Part shown: positions 41,270 through 50,007 of the stretch, one piece after another | Numbering within the stretch: the first letter of the stretch is position 1 | How the letters are laid out: each line of letters starts with the position of its first letter | Origin: Bacteroidales bacterium | GTDB lineage: Bacteria; Bacteroidota; Bacteroidia; Bacteroidales; P3 | Direction: 5' to 3' | DNA: 64,000 bases | Assembly: GCA_017962545.1 (NCBI GenBank) | Contig: JAGCVD010000031.1 | Location: 124,001 to 188,000, forward strand | Position numbers and translations under genes: made by a program | The notes under the pieces: model-generated | Database searches by the model: none | What the model was told of the DNA's origin: nothing | What the model saw: only the letters and a program-made list of their open reading frames with translations

Positions 41270-44179
41270 ATGAAAAAACGTTTTTTATTCGCAATGTTGC
41301 TGACCCTCGTGTTCAGCGGCGTGGCCTTCGCCCAGCTGCCCGGCAGCGGTGCCAAGGAGAAGAAAAGTGACCTGACCGCTCAGGTGCCCCTCGACAAGAA
41401 GGTGCTCTATGGCAAGCTCGACAACGGCTTCACCTATTACATCCGCAATAACAAGAAGCCCGAGAACATGATTCAGTTCCGTCTGGTCTCCAACGCCGGT
41501 TCCATCATGGAGCGCGACGACCAGCAAGGTCTGGCCCACTTCTGTGAGCACATGGCCTTCAACGGCATCAAGGGCTATCCCCACAACGAGATGATCGACA
41601 AGCTACAGAAGCATGGTGTCGAGTTCGGCCGCGACATCAACGCCTACACCTCGTTCGACCAGACCGTTTACTACGTCAACATGCCCGCCGACGACCCCGA
41701 GATGGTCAAGATGGGTATGGAGATCCTCGACGGTTGGGCCGGCAACATCCTCTTCGACGAGAAGGAGATTGAGGAAGAGCGCGGCGTCATCCATGAGGAG
41801 TGGCGCGGTGGCGTCGGCCACGGCGACCGTCTCCGCAAGAAGACCTGGCCCATCATGCTCAAAGGCTCGCTCTATGCCGACCGTCTGCCCATCGGCAAGG
41901 AGGAAGTCATCATGAACTTCAAACGCCAGTCCATCGTCGACTTCTTCAATGATTGGTACCGTCCCGACCTGCAGGCCATCGTCATCGTGGGTGACATGGA
42001 CAACTTCGAGTATCACGGCATCAAGGGTGCCAAGGGTATGGAACAGCAGGTGAAGGATGTCTTCAGCAGCCCCAACCACAAATACCTCGGTGAGGGTGCC
42101 CCCAAGACACGCCTCAGTTATGAGATTCCCAACAACGTGGAGCCTCTCATCTGCATCGCCACCGACAAGGAGGCCACCAACACCAGCCTCGCCCTCTACT
42201 GGAAACACAACAAGACCCCCAACGGCACCGTCGGCGCCTACCGCCAGATGATTGTCCGCAGCCTCATCGGCATGATGATCAACGAGCGCTTCAGCGACAT
42301 CTGCCACAAGCCCACCGCTCCCATGATGTATGCCAACGGTGGCTACAGCGGCTTCCTCGGCCGTGAGATCGACGTCTTCGCCGTCAGCGCCGCCCCCAAG
42401 GAGGGCCGCATCGAAGAGACCGCCGAACTCCTGCTCAAGGTCATGAAACAGATTGACGACCACGGCTTCCTGCAGGCCGAACTCGACCGCCAGAAAGAAG
42501 ACCTCCTCAGCACCTACACCAAACTCGCCAAGGAGGAGAACAAGACCCAGAGCAACAGCCTCGCCGACGAGTACACCAACCACTACCTGGAGAACGAGCC
42601 CGCCCCCGGCATCCGTCAGGAATGGAAATACGCCAAGGAGTTCATGCCCGAAATCACTCTCGAGGAGTGCAACGCCATGGTGAAGACCTGGATTACCGAT
42701 GAGAACCTCATCTTCTACCTCACCGCTCCCGAGAAGGACGGCTTCAAGGTGCCCACCGAGAAAGAGGCCCTCAACATCATCAAGAACAGCAAGAACGTCA
42801 CCACCGAGCCTTGGGTCGACACCTACAAGGACGAGCCTCTCTTCAGCGAGAACGTCCCCGCCTGCGACTACACCGTCTCCAAGTACAACAGCACCCTCGG
42901 CTACTTCGAGTACACCCTGCCCAACGGCATCCGCTTCATTGTCAAGCAGACCGACTACAAGGCCGACGAAATTCAGATTGGCAGCTTCGGCTTCGGCGGC
43001 ACCTCGCTTTATGAGGACAAAGACGCCTACGAGGCCCAGAACGCAGCTAACTTCATCGATGCCGGCGGTATCGCCAACTTCAGCTCCACCGACCTCAGCA
43101 AGAAGCTCAAAGGCATGAACCTCAGCATCAGCCCATACATCAACGACGAGACCCAGGGCTTCACAGGCAACTGCTCACCCAAGGACCTCGAGACCACCCT
43201 GCAGCTCATCAACCTCTACTACACCGCTCCCCGCAAGGACCAGGAAGCCTACGAGCGCAACATCGAGAATACCATCCAGCAGGTCAAGTTCGTTCGCGAG
43301 AACCCGCAGGTGGCCTTCATCGAGACCTACTACAAGACCGCTTTCCCCAACGACAAACGTCAGGTTGTCGTCCCCACCGAGGAGCAGGTCCGCAACCTCA
43401 ACCTCGACCGCATGTACAGCATCTACCGCAACCGCTTCGCCGATGCCTCCAACCAGACCTTCTTCTTCGTGGGTAATGTCAGCGACAAGGACGTCGACCT
43501 CATCGCCCGTTATCTCAACCACCTGCCCGTCAATGGCAAGCAGCGCAACGACAAGTTCATGAACCGCAACCCGAAGTTTGCTGAAGGCATCCAGCACGCT
43601 GAAGCCGTCAAGGGCATCGAGCGTCAGGGTATGCTCATCATCTCCGGCCAGATGGATGTCGACGCCGCCGAACTCACCCCGCAGACCCGCATTGCTCTCC
43701 AGGAGCTTGGCGACGCCCTCGGCATCACCACCCTCGAGATTATCCGCGAGAAGAACGGTGACGCCTACAGCCCCAGCGCTGGCATGAACTTCGAGCTGTC
43801 GCCCGTCGGACAGGTCAGCTGGCAGTTCTACATCGGTTGCGACCCCGAGAAAGCCGCCAAGATTGAGAAAGACTGCATCGACATCCTCCGTCAGTACATG
43901 AAGAAAGGCTGCGACCAGAAGACCCTCAACAAGGTGCAGGAACAGATGATTGTCAACCGTGGCAAGAGCAAACAGAACAACGGCTTCTGGATGGGTCAGA
44001 TCCAGGGCAGCTACCGCTACAACGAGAGCCGCGACTACCAGGTGAACGACTACGACAACATGGTGCGTAAGGTCACCCCCAAGGACCTCAAAGCCCTCGC
44101 CAAGAAGTACATCAACCTGAATAACTACGTTGCCGTCACCCTGCGTCCCGAAGAGGGCGCCGTCGGCACCGCCGATTGA
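41270..44179 (+). CDS. M16 family zinc peptidase, pitrilysin type
   Basis: 969 residues with a signal peptide (MKKRFLFAMLLTLVFSGVAFA). The N-terminal M16 domain carries the inverted zinc motif HFCEH (90-94) and downstream acidic residues in EIEEERGVIHEEWRGG. The second half repeats the fold without the zinc ligands, as usual in this family. Predicted periplasmic endopeptidase; substrate unknown. Its stop codon overlaps the nnrD start (ATGA). Confidence 0.93.
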   Translation: MKKRFLFAMLLTLVFSGVAFAQLPGSGAKEKKSDLTAQVPLDKKVLYGKLDNGFTYYIRNNKKPENMIQFRLVSNAGSIMERDDQQGLAHFCEHMAFNGIKGYPHNEMIDKLQKHGVEFGRDINAYTSFDQTVYYVNMPADDPEMVKMGMEILDGWAGNILFDEKEIEEERGVIHEEWRGGVGHGDRLRKKTWPIMLKGSLYADRLPIGKEEVIMNFKRQSIVDFFNDWYRPDLQAIVIVGDMDNFEYHGIKGAKGMEQQVKDVFSSPNHKYLGEGAPKTRLSYEIPNNVEPLICIATDKEATNTSLALYWKHNKTPNGTVGAYRQMIVRSLIGMMINERFSDICHKPTAPMMYANGGYSGFLGREIDVFAVSAAPKEGRIEETAELLLKVMKQIDDHGFLQAELDRQKEDLLSTYTKLAKEENKTQSNSLADEYTNHYLENEPAPGIRQEWKYAKEFMPEITLEECNAMVKTWITDENLIFYLTAPEKDGFKVPTEKEALNIIKNSKNVTTEPWVDTYKDEPLFSENVPACDYTVSKYNSTLGYFEYTLPNGIRFIVKQTDYKADEIQIGSFGFGGTSLYEDKDAYEAQNAANFIDAGGIANFSSTDLSKKLKGMNLSISPYINDETQGFTGNCSPKDLETTLQLINLYYTAPRKDQEAYERNIENTIQQVKFVRENPQVAFIETYYKTAFPNDKRQVVVPTEEQVRNLNLDRMYSIYRNRFADASNQTFFFVGNVSDKDVDLIARYLNHLPVNGKQRNDKFMNRNPKFAEGIQHAEAVKGIERQGMLIISGQMDVDAAELTPQTRIALQELGDALGITTLEIIREKNGDAYSPSAGMNFELSPVGQVSWQFYIGCDPEKAAKIEKDCIDILRQYMKKGCDQKTLNKVQEQMIVNRGKSKQNNGFWMGQIQGSYRYNESRDYQVNDYDNMVRKVTPKDLKALAKKYINLNNYVAVTLRPEEGAVGTAD

Positions 44180-45042
44180 TGAATACCTTGAGAAATCAAG
44201 ACACAACCAAACACGACTATGGGCACGCGCTACTTGTAGCGGGTGCCCATGGTCATGTGGGTTGCGCCATTCTGGCGGCCCGTGCTGCGCTGCGTAGCGG
44301 CTGCGGACTGCTGACGGTGCACCTGCCCGAGCGCTGCGTCGACCCCATGCAGGCCGCCTTCCCCGAGGCTATGGTCAGTATCGACCCTTCGCCCGTCATC
44401 TTCACCACCCCGCCGCAACATCTCGACCGCTATGCCGCCATCGCCGTGGGACCGGGGCTGGGCACCGACTCCGCTACCAGCGAGGCTCTGCACCAACTGC
44501 TCACAGCCTGCTGCATGCTGAGGCCCGCGAGCTTGACGAGCGAACTGCCCGCTGCCAACTGCCAACTGCTCACTGCTTGCTGCCCACTGATACTCGACGC
44601 CGACGCGCTGAACATCCTGGCCATGCACCGCGAATGGCTGCCGCTGGCCCAAGGGGCCGTCGTTACGCCCCACGCCCGTGAATACCAGCGCCTGTTCGGC
44701 GACCTTAACCCCGCCGAAGCGGCTGTCAAATACCATCTTACCATCGTCAGCAAAGCCCACCGCACACAGGTCTGCAGCCCCGACGGCAGCGTCTATGTGA
44801 ACAACACTGGCAACGCCGGCATGGCCACCGCCGGCAGCGGCGACGTGCTGACGGGCATACTGCTCGGCATGCTCTGCTCCAATCACTTACATGCAAGTGT
44901 CTACGACATCGTGTGCAAAGCTGTGGAGATACATGGTAAAATTGGCGACCTAGCCATAGAAAAACAGTCCGAATCGAGCCTCATAGCCTCCGATTTGGTG
45001 GACAACCTCAGGTTTGTATCTACCGATATTACAGAATATTAG
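44179..45042 (+). CDS. nnrD: ADP-dependent NAD(P)H-hydrate dehydratase, standalone
   Basis: 287 residues from the ATG at 44179. The YjeF_C/ribokinase-like fold shows GHALLVAGAHGHVGCA, VGPGLGT, LDADALN and NAGMATAGSGDVLTG. It repairs hydrated NAD(P)H using ADP. In most bacteria the NnrE epimerase domain is fused N-terminally; it is absent here. Between GLGT and LDADALN the protein carries about 23 extra residues (LLTACC duplicated around MLRPASLTSELPAANCQ), encoded in part by GCTGCCA/ACTGCCA heptamers. Confidence 0.9.
   Translation: MNTLRNQDTTKHDYGHALLVAGAHGHVGCAILAARAALRSGCGLLTVHLPERCVDPMQAAFPEAMVSIDPSPVIFTTPPQHLDRYAAIAVGPGLGTDSATSEALHQLLTACCMLRPASLTSELPAANCQLLTACCPLILDADALNILAMHREWLPLAQGAVVTPHAREYQRLFGDLNPAEAAVKYHLTIVSKAHRTQVCSPDGSVYVNNTGNAGMATAGSGDVLTGILLGMLCSNHLHASVYDIVCKAVEIHGKIGDLAIEKQSESSLIASDLVDNLRFVSTDITEY
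44495..44590. repeat. Heptamer run and duplicated LLTACC segment in nnrD
   Basis: 44548-44588 is built of six degenerate heptamers (GCTGCCA, ACTGCCA, ACTGCTC, ACTGCTT type). An 18-nt stretch encoding LLTACC appears both before and after the inserted segment. Confidence 0.7.
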
Positions 45043-45072
45043 TTCGGCAGGATAAAAATATTTGAAAAAAAA

Positions 45073-45104
45073 TTTGGCCAGTACATAGAAAGTTTGTACT
45101 TTTG
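45073..45104 (+). promoter_or_regulatory. Promoter of tRNA-Asn
   Basis: TTTG at 45073-45076, 20 nt, TACTTTTG at 45097-45104, 46 nt before the tRNA. Confidence 0.75.
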
Positions 45105-45150
45105 CACCCGCTTTCGAGAGAGGAAGCAACCTTGGAAACAAGGAAAACAT

Positions 45151-45224
45151 TCCTCCTTAGCTCAGTTGGTTAGAGCACCTGACTGTTAATCAGGGGGTCG
45201 AAGGTTCAAGTCCTTCAGGGGGAG
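45151..45224 (+). tRNA. tRNA-Asn (anticodon GTT)
   Basis: All arms fold: acceptor TCCTCCT/AGGGGGA (one G-T), D stem GCTC/GAGC, anticodon stem CCTGA/TCAGG with loop CTGTTAA, T stem GAAGG/CCTTC with loop TTCAAGT. The discriminator is G. A full CCA is not encoded. A terminator follows. Confidence 0.97.
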
Positions 45225-45229
45225 CAAAA

Positions 45230-45262
45230 GAGCGCTGATGTTTCAGCGCTCTTTCTTTTTTT
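45230..45262 (+). terminator. Terminator of tRNA-Asn
   Basis: GAGCGCTGA / TCAGCGCTC stem followed by TTTCTTTTTTTT, 5 bp after the tRNA. Confidence 0.92.
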
Positions 45263-45293
45263 TGCCATCTCGGAAAAAAGTTGTATCTTTGCA
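45261..45293 (+). promoter_or_regulatory. Promoter of the 142-aa lipoprotein gene
   Basis: TTTG at 45261-45264, 19 nt, TATCTTTGCA at 45284-45293. Its -33 box lies in the T tract of the tRNA terminator. It places the true start at 45319, not at the earlier ATG at 45238. Confidence 0.8.
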
Positions 45294-45318
45294 CCCGAAA
45301 ACAAAATTATCAAACATT

Positions 45319-45747
45319 ATGAAAAGTAAACTTCTACTCGTTCTGGGCGTCGTCGCCCTCTTCATGACCAGCTGCCAGACTTACCGTCACACTATGCGTG
45401 AGCCCAACAATCATGTCGAGTTCTATGCCAGTGACTTTGAACTTTCCGAGCCCGTGACGGCCGAAGCTACCGTCACCCGCGTGCTATGCATCGACTGGGA
45501 GCGCACTTTCGGCACCAAGAAGGCCGGATTTGCCAACAACGGCAGCGAGCTGCCCATTATCGGCAACATGATCTATGGCGGCGCCAACATCGCCCTTTAC
45601 AAACTGTTGAAAGCCAACCCTGGCTACGACGTTATCTTCTATCCTCAGGTGGAAGAGCATAAGTCGGCCCCCATCTTCGGTACCGACATCTACAGCACCA
45701 CCACCTACAAGGTGACCGCCCGCTTGGGCAAACTGAAGAAGAAGTAA
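45319..45747 (+). CDS. Small lipoprotein of unknown function
   Basis: 142 residues from the ATG at 45319, 26 nt after the promoter. Lipobox FMTSCQT (Cys about residue 18). The mature part has TVTRVLCIDWERTFG, GANIALYKLLKANPGYDVIFYP and a basic C-terminus (RLGKLKKK). The pattern resembles small Bacteroidota lipoproteins of unknown role. It precedes the efflux genes by 75 bp but has its own promoter. Confidence 0.8.
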   Translation: MKSKLLLVLGVVALFMTSCQTYRHTMREPNNHVEFYASDFELSEPVTAEATVTRVLCIDWERTFGTKKAGFANNGSELPIIGNMIYGGANIALYKLLKANPGYDVIFYPQVEEHKSAPIFGTDIYSTTTYKVTARLGKLKKK

Positions 45748-45822
45748 CTTGACACTTTTATCAGCATTTTGCGGGCCGGGGAGAGACACCCTTGCCCGTA
45801 ACTAATTTAGAAAAAAATACAA

Positions 45823-46851
45823 ATGAATAGAACATTACTCATCCTTCTTTGTACAGCAACGTTGCTTTGTTCCTGCGGCGAAAAAAACAAAGTCTCGACA
45901 GGATGGTCCGACTCAATTCTTGTGGAAACAATCGTCATCAGTGACGACAACACACCTACCGAGCGTAACTACGTGGGTGACATCGGGTCGGAGCAGGAGG
46001 TGAGCCTCTCGTTCCCGCTGGGAGGCACGCTGACCAAGGTGGCCGTGAAGAACGGCGACCGTGTGGTCAAAGGACAGTTGCTGGCCGAGGTGGACGCCAC
46101 CAGCGCCACAAGCCTGCATGCCACCGCGTTGGCTACCTTGCGCCAAGCCGAAGATGCCTACCGCCGTCTGGAGGCGGTGCACCGAGAGGGCGGCCTGAGT
46201 GAGGTGAAGTGGGTGGAGATGGAGACCAATCTGGAGAAGGCGCGCCAAGCCGAAGTGAGTGCCCGCAAACATCTGGAGGACTGCTCGCTGCGTGCACCGT
46301 TCAGCGGCGTGGTGTCGTGTGGAACCCCGCTGGTGGGGCAGGAGATGCACCCCGGCGAGGTCTTTGCCCGCCTGCTCGACATGGGACGTCTGCGGGTGCA
46401 GTTCTCGGTCCCCGAGCAGGAGATATCGCTGATCAGGGTGGGGGACACAGCCAGCGCCGTGGTGCCCTCCTTGGGCGACGGACGCCTCTCGCTGCGTGTC
46501 AGCGACAAGAGCCTCAGCTCCAATCCGCTGGGACACACCTATCGGGTGTACGCCTCGATAGTGTCGGGCAACGCCAAGCAGCTGCTGCCCGACATGGTGG
46601 CCAAGGTGCATGTGATGCTGAATGCCCTGGGCGGCATCGTGGTGCCCAGCGACTGTGTGCAGACGATGCCCGAGGGCACGGTAGTGTGGGTGGTGAAAGA
46701 CGGCAAAGCCGAGCACCGTCTGATCACGGTGGGCGACTTTGTGCGCAACGGTGTGGTGGTGAAAGAGGGCCTCGTGGCTGGCGACACCGTGGTCACCGCC
46801 GGTTTTCAAAAACTGTACACCGGAGCGAATGTAAAAATTGAAAAACTGTAA
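45823..46851 (+). CDS. RND efflux periplasmic adaptor (membrane fusion protein)
   Basis: 342 residues. Lipobox LCSCGEK anchors it to a membrane. The biotinyl-lipoyl-like halves (EVSLSFPLGGTLTKVAVKNGDRVVKGQLLAEV and SLRAPFSGVVSC) flank a short helical hairpin; beta-barrel and membrane-proximal domains follow (VPEQEISLIRVGDTASAVVPS). It links the RND pump to TolC. The stop codon TAA lies in a GTAAACN heptamer array that fills the 33-bp gap to the pump gene. Confidence 0.93.
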   Translation: MNRTLLILLCTATLLCSCGEKNKVSTGWSDSILVETIVISDDNTPTERNYVGDIGSEQEVSLSFPLGGTLTKVAVKNGDRVVKGQLLAEVDATSATSLHATALATLRQAEDAYRRLEAVHREGGLSEVKWVEMETNLEKARQAEVSARKHLEDCSLRAPFSGVVSCGTPLVGQEMHPGEVFARLLDMGRLRVQFSVPEQEISLIRVGDTASAVVPSLGDGRLSLRVSDKSLSSNPLGHTYRVYASIVSGNAKQLLPDMVAKVHVMLNALGGIVVPSDCVQTMPEGTVVWVVKDGKAEHRLITVGDFVRNGVVVKEGLVAGDTVVTAGFQKLYTGANVKIEKL

Positions 46852-46878
46852 ACAGTAAACTGTAAACCGTAAACCATT
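46847..46878. repeat. GTAAACN heptamer array at the adaptor stop codon
   Basis: Four units of GTAAACA/T/C. The first unit overlaps the adaptor gene stop codon; the last ends 7 nt before the pump gene ATG. Confidence 0.85.
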
Positions 46879-46884
46879 TACAAG

Positions 46885-49800
46885 ATGGCACCTCGGAGGA
46901 ATATGATAGAGGGCGCGATGCGGAGTTTCCCCTTGCTTGCGTTTTCAATTGCGATAATAATAGCCATAGGTATCTATGCGTTGCCGCACCTGAACAAGAA
47001 CGAGTTCCCTGATGTGAAAATCAAGCAGGGTGTGGTAGCGGTGGTCTACCCCGGTGCGACGGCCGAAGAGATTGAGGAGCAGGTGGCCGGCAAGGTGGAG
47101 GAATATCTGTTCACCTTCACCGATGTGGACAAGACCAAGACCTATTCCTACAGTCAGAACGGCATGCTCTATGTCTTCGTGACGCTGACCCATACGGACG
47201 CTGACCCGAAAATCACCTGGTCGCGCATCCGCGAAGGGCTGTCGCTCTATCGTCTGACGGATTTGCCGCAGGGTGTGGCGGCAACGGCGGTAATCGACGA
47301 CTTCGGCAACGCCTCGTCGCTCTTGCTGGCTATCGAGAGCAACGAACGCTCACCCCGCGAGCTGGAGGCCATCGCCAAGCAACTGTCGGCCCACCTGCGC
47401 AATATTCCTGAAATGGGACGCATCAGCGTGGTAGGCAACCAGAAGGAGGAGATAGCCGTGCACATGGACCCGATGAAACTGACGCAGTATGCCATCTCGC
47501 CTTCGGCGGTGTCGGCCGAGTTGGCTGCTCACGGTTTCCGCACCATCTCGGGCAAGGTGAGCAACGACGAAGGTAGCGCGCTGGTGCATGTCGCCATCCC
47601 CTTCGGCAACATCTACGACCTGAGCGAGCTGGTGGTCTTCGCCGACCCGGCGACGGGGCAGACGCTGCGGCTGCGCGACGTGGCCACCATCGAGTCGCGC
47701 TACGAGGAGTCGAAGCCGCACATCAAGTACAGCGACACTACGGTGAAGGACAGCCGTTGCATCATGCTCTCGATAGAGATGCGGCCTGGCAACAACGTGG
47801 TGGACTTCGGCACCAAGGTGGAGAAGATTATCAAGGACTATGAGGAGACCATCACGCCCGACATCCACATCCACCGCATCACCGACCAGCCCCAGGTGGT
47901 GGACCGCTCGGTACGCTCTTTCCTCAAAGACCTGCTGGAGGCTGTGCTGATTGTTATCTTTGTGATGCTGATGCTTTTTCCGCTACGCACCGCATTGGTG
48001 AGCTCTACCTCGGTGCCCATCTGCATCGCTGCCACGCTGGGCATCATGTATTTCCTTGGCTTCGAGCTGAACACGGTGACGCTGGCGGCCTTGATTGCCG
48101 TGCTGGGCATGATAGTGGACGACTCGGTGGTGGTCATCGACGGCTACTCCAACCTGTTGCGGGCAGGCCATTCGCGATGGTACGCAGCATCGGTGTCGAC
48201 AAGCAAACTAGCCAATTCGATGCTCTTCGCCACGGCCTCCATCGCCATGATGTTCTTCCCCGCACTGGCCATCATGAAGAACAACATCATGGGCGACTTC
48301 ATCAGTCTCTTCCCCTGGACCATCCTTATCGCGCTGGCCTGCAGTTTCCTCTACGCCATCCTGGTCATCCCGTTCCTCTCGTCGCGTGTCATCAAGGGGA
48401 CGGCGAAGACCTCATGGTTAGACCGAGTGCAGAACCGCTTTTTCGACGGGTTGCAGAAAGGTTACGAGCGCCGGCTGGCCTTCTGCTTCCGCCACAAGAA
48501 GCTGACGTTGCTGACAGGCTTCGTGCTGGTATTGGTGGGCGTGTTCCTCTTCACCCAGATCAATATACAGATACTCCCCAAGGCCGAGCGTGACAGTTTC
48601 GCCGTGGAGATTCACATGGCGGCCAGTTCGTCGATTGAGGAGACGGGAATGGTGGCCGACTCGTTGTCGGCCCTGCTGCTGAAGGACCAGAGGGTCAAGA
48701 GCGTCACCTCGTTTGTCGGCATGTCGTCGCCCCGCTTCCACCTGACCTACGCCCCGCAGCTGGCCTCCGACCACTACGCCCAGTTTATCGTCAACACGGT
48801 GGGCGACAAGGCTACCAAGGAATTGATATCAGAGTATGCGCAGCGCTACGAGAACATCTTCCCGCAGGCGCAGATACGTTTCAGGCAGATGGACTACCAG
48901 TCGGTTTTGGCACCAGTGGAGTTCTACGTGAAGGGTGACAACTACGGCGACATCGCCACGGTGCGTGACACACTGCTGCGGCTGATGAAGCAGAACCCCA
49001 AGTTGTTCTACGTCCATTCCGACTACGATGAGACGGAGGAAATGGTCGATGTGGTGCTGAAATCCGATGCCTCCAACCGGTTGGGTATCACGCAGTCGAC
49101 GCTCTCCATCTATCTGAGTGGTGCCCTGTCGGGCACCACCCTCTCCACGCTGTGGGAGGGCGACTACAACATCCCCATCTCCATCTATTCTGAGGGCAAG
49201 CAAAACATCGACTACGGCTCGCTGGGCGACCTGTTGGTGCCCTGTGCGCAGCCAGGCACCTGGGTGCCCCTGCGCCAGGTGGCCGACATTCAGCCTCACT
49301 TCCATCATAACAATATGCCGCACCGCAACGGGGTGCGATGTGTCACCGTGTCGGCTGACGTGATGCCTGGTGCGGGACAAATACATGAATTCTACAAGAT
49401 TAAGCGTAAATTCGACAAGATGGAGCTGCCCGACGGCGTGACGGTGGAGGCTGGCGGCACCTTCGCCCTCTCCTCCAGTCTGCTGCCGAGTCTGCTGATG
49501 GCGGTGGTGGCGGCCATATTCGTCATGTTCTTTGTGCTTATCATCCACTATGGCAAATTGAACATCTCGCTGCTCTCCATCTCGATGGCGGTGCTATGCA
49601 TCTTCGGCTCTACCTTCGGATTGTGGCTCTTCGGGCTCGACTTCTCCATCTCGGCGGTGCTGGGACTCATCTCGCTGGTGGGTATCATCGTGCGCAACGC
49701 CATCATCATGTACGACTATGTAGCCGAGCTGAGGACCAAGGATATGCTGTCGGTCACCGAAGCCGCCTATCAGGCAGGTCTGCGCCGCATGAGGCCCATC

Positions 49801-50007
49801 TTCCTCACCTCGGCGACGACGGCCATCGGCGTGGTGCCGATGATATTGGCAGGCACGATGCTGTGGATGCCTATGGGTGTGGTCATCTGCTTCGGCACAC
49901 TCTTCACCCTGCCGCTGGTCATCACCATCCTGCCGGTGGCCTACTGCGTGGCCTTCGAGAACAAGAAACGGCAGAACTTCCGTCCGATTAAAATAGGAAA
50001 ACAATGA
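46885..50007 (+). CDS. RND-family efflux transporter permease
   Basis: 1040 residues, AcrB/HAE1-type length. N-terminal helix followed by a large periplasmic domain (NEFPDVKIKQGVVAVVYPGATAEEIEEQVAGKVEEYLF), the TM4 proton-relay pair in GMIVDDSVVVIDGYSN, a second large periplasmic loop, and the C-terminal helices with LVGIIVRNAIIMYDY and MRPIFLTSATTAIGVVPM. A proton-driven trimeric exporter. Substrate unknown. The stop overlaps the TolC-gene ATG (ATGATGA). Confidence 0.95.
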   Translation: MAPRRNMIEGAMRSFPLLAFSIAIIIAIGIYALPHLNKNEFPDVKIKQGVVAVVYPGATAEEIEEQVAGKVEEYLFTFTDVDKTKTYSYSQNGMLYVFVTLTHTDADPKITWSRIREGLSLYRLTDLPQGVAATAVIDDFGNASSLLLAIESNERSPRELEAIAKQLSAHLRNIPEMGRISVVGNQKEEIAVHMDPMKLTQYAISPSAVSAELAAHGFRTISGKVSNDEGSALVHVAIPFGNIYDLSELVVFADPATGQTLRLRDVATIESRYEESKPHIKYSDTTVKDSRCIMLSIEMRPGNNVVDFGTKVEKIIKDYEETITPDIHIHRITDQPQVVDRSVRSFLKDLLEAVLIVIFVMLMLFPLRTALVSSTSVPICIAATLGIMYFLGFELNTVTLAALIAVLGMIVDDSVVVIDGYSNLLRAGHSRWYAASVSTSKLANSMLFATASIAMMFFPALAIMKNNIMGDFISLFPWTILIALACSFLYAILVIPFLSSRVIKGTAKTSWLDRVQNRFFDGLQKGYERRLAFCFRHKKLTLLTGFVLVLVGVFLFTQINIQILPKAERDSFAVEIHMAASSSIEETGMVADSLSALLLKDQRVKSVTSFVGMSSPRFHLTYAPQLASDHYAQFIVNTVGDKATKELISEYAQRYENIFPQAQIRFRQMDYQSVLAPVEFYVKGDNYGDIATVRDTLLRLMKQNPKLFYVHSDYDETEEMVDVVLKSDASNRLGITQSTLSIYLSGALSGTTLSTLWEGDYNIPISIYSEGKQNIDYGSLGDLLVPCAQPGTWVPLRQVADIQPHFHHNNMPHRNGVRCVTVSADVMPGAGQIHEFYKIKRKFDKMELPDGVTVEAGGTFALSSSLLPSLLMAVVAAIFVMFFVLIIHYGKLNISLLSISMAVLCIFGSTFGLWLFGLDFSISAVLGLISLVGIIVRNAIIMYDYVAELRTKDMLSVTEAAYQAGLRRMRPIFLTSATTAIGVVPMILAGTMLWMPMGVVICFGTLFTLPLVITILPVAYCVAFENKKRQNFRPIKIGKQ

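Noticed and set aside
41603..44206. Two long open frames antisense to the M16 peptidase gene
   Set aside because: Hydrophobic Val/Leu/Asp-rich mirror frames without motifs; the sense strand has the HFCEH zinc site and full-length homology pattern.
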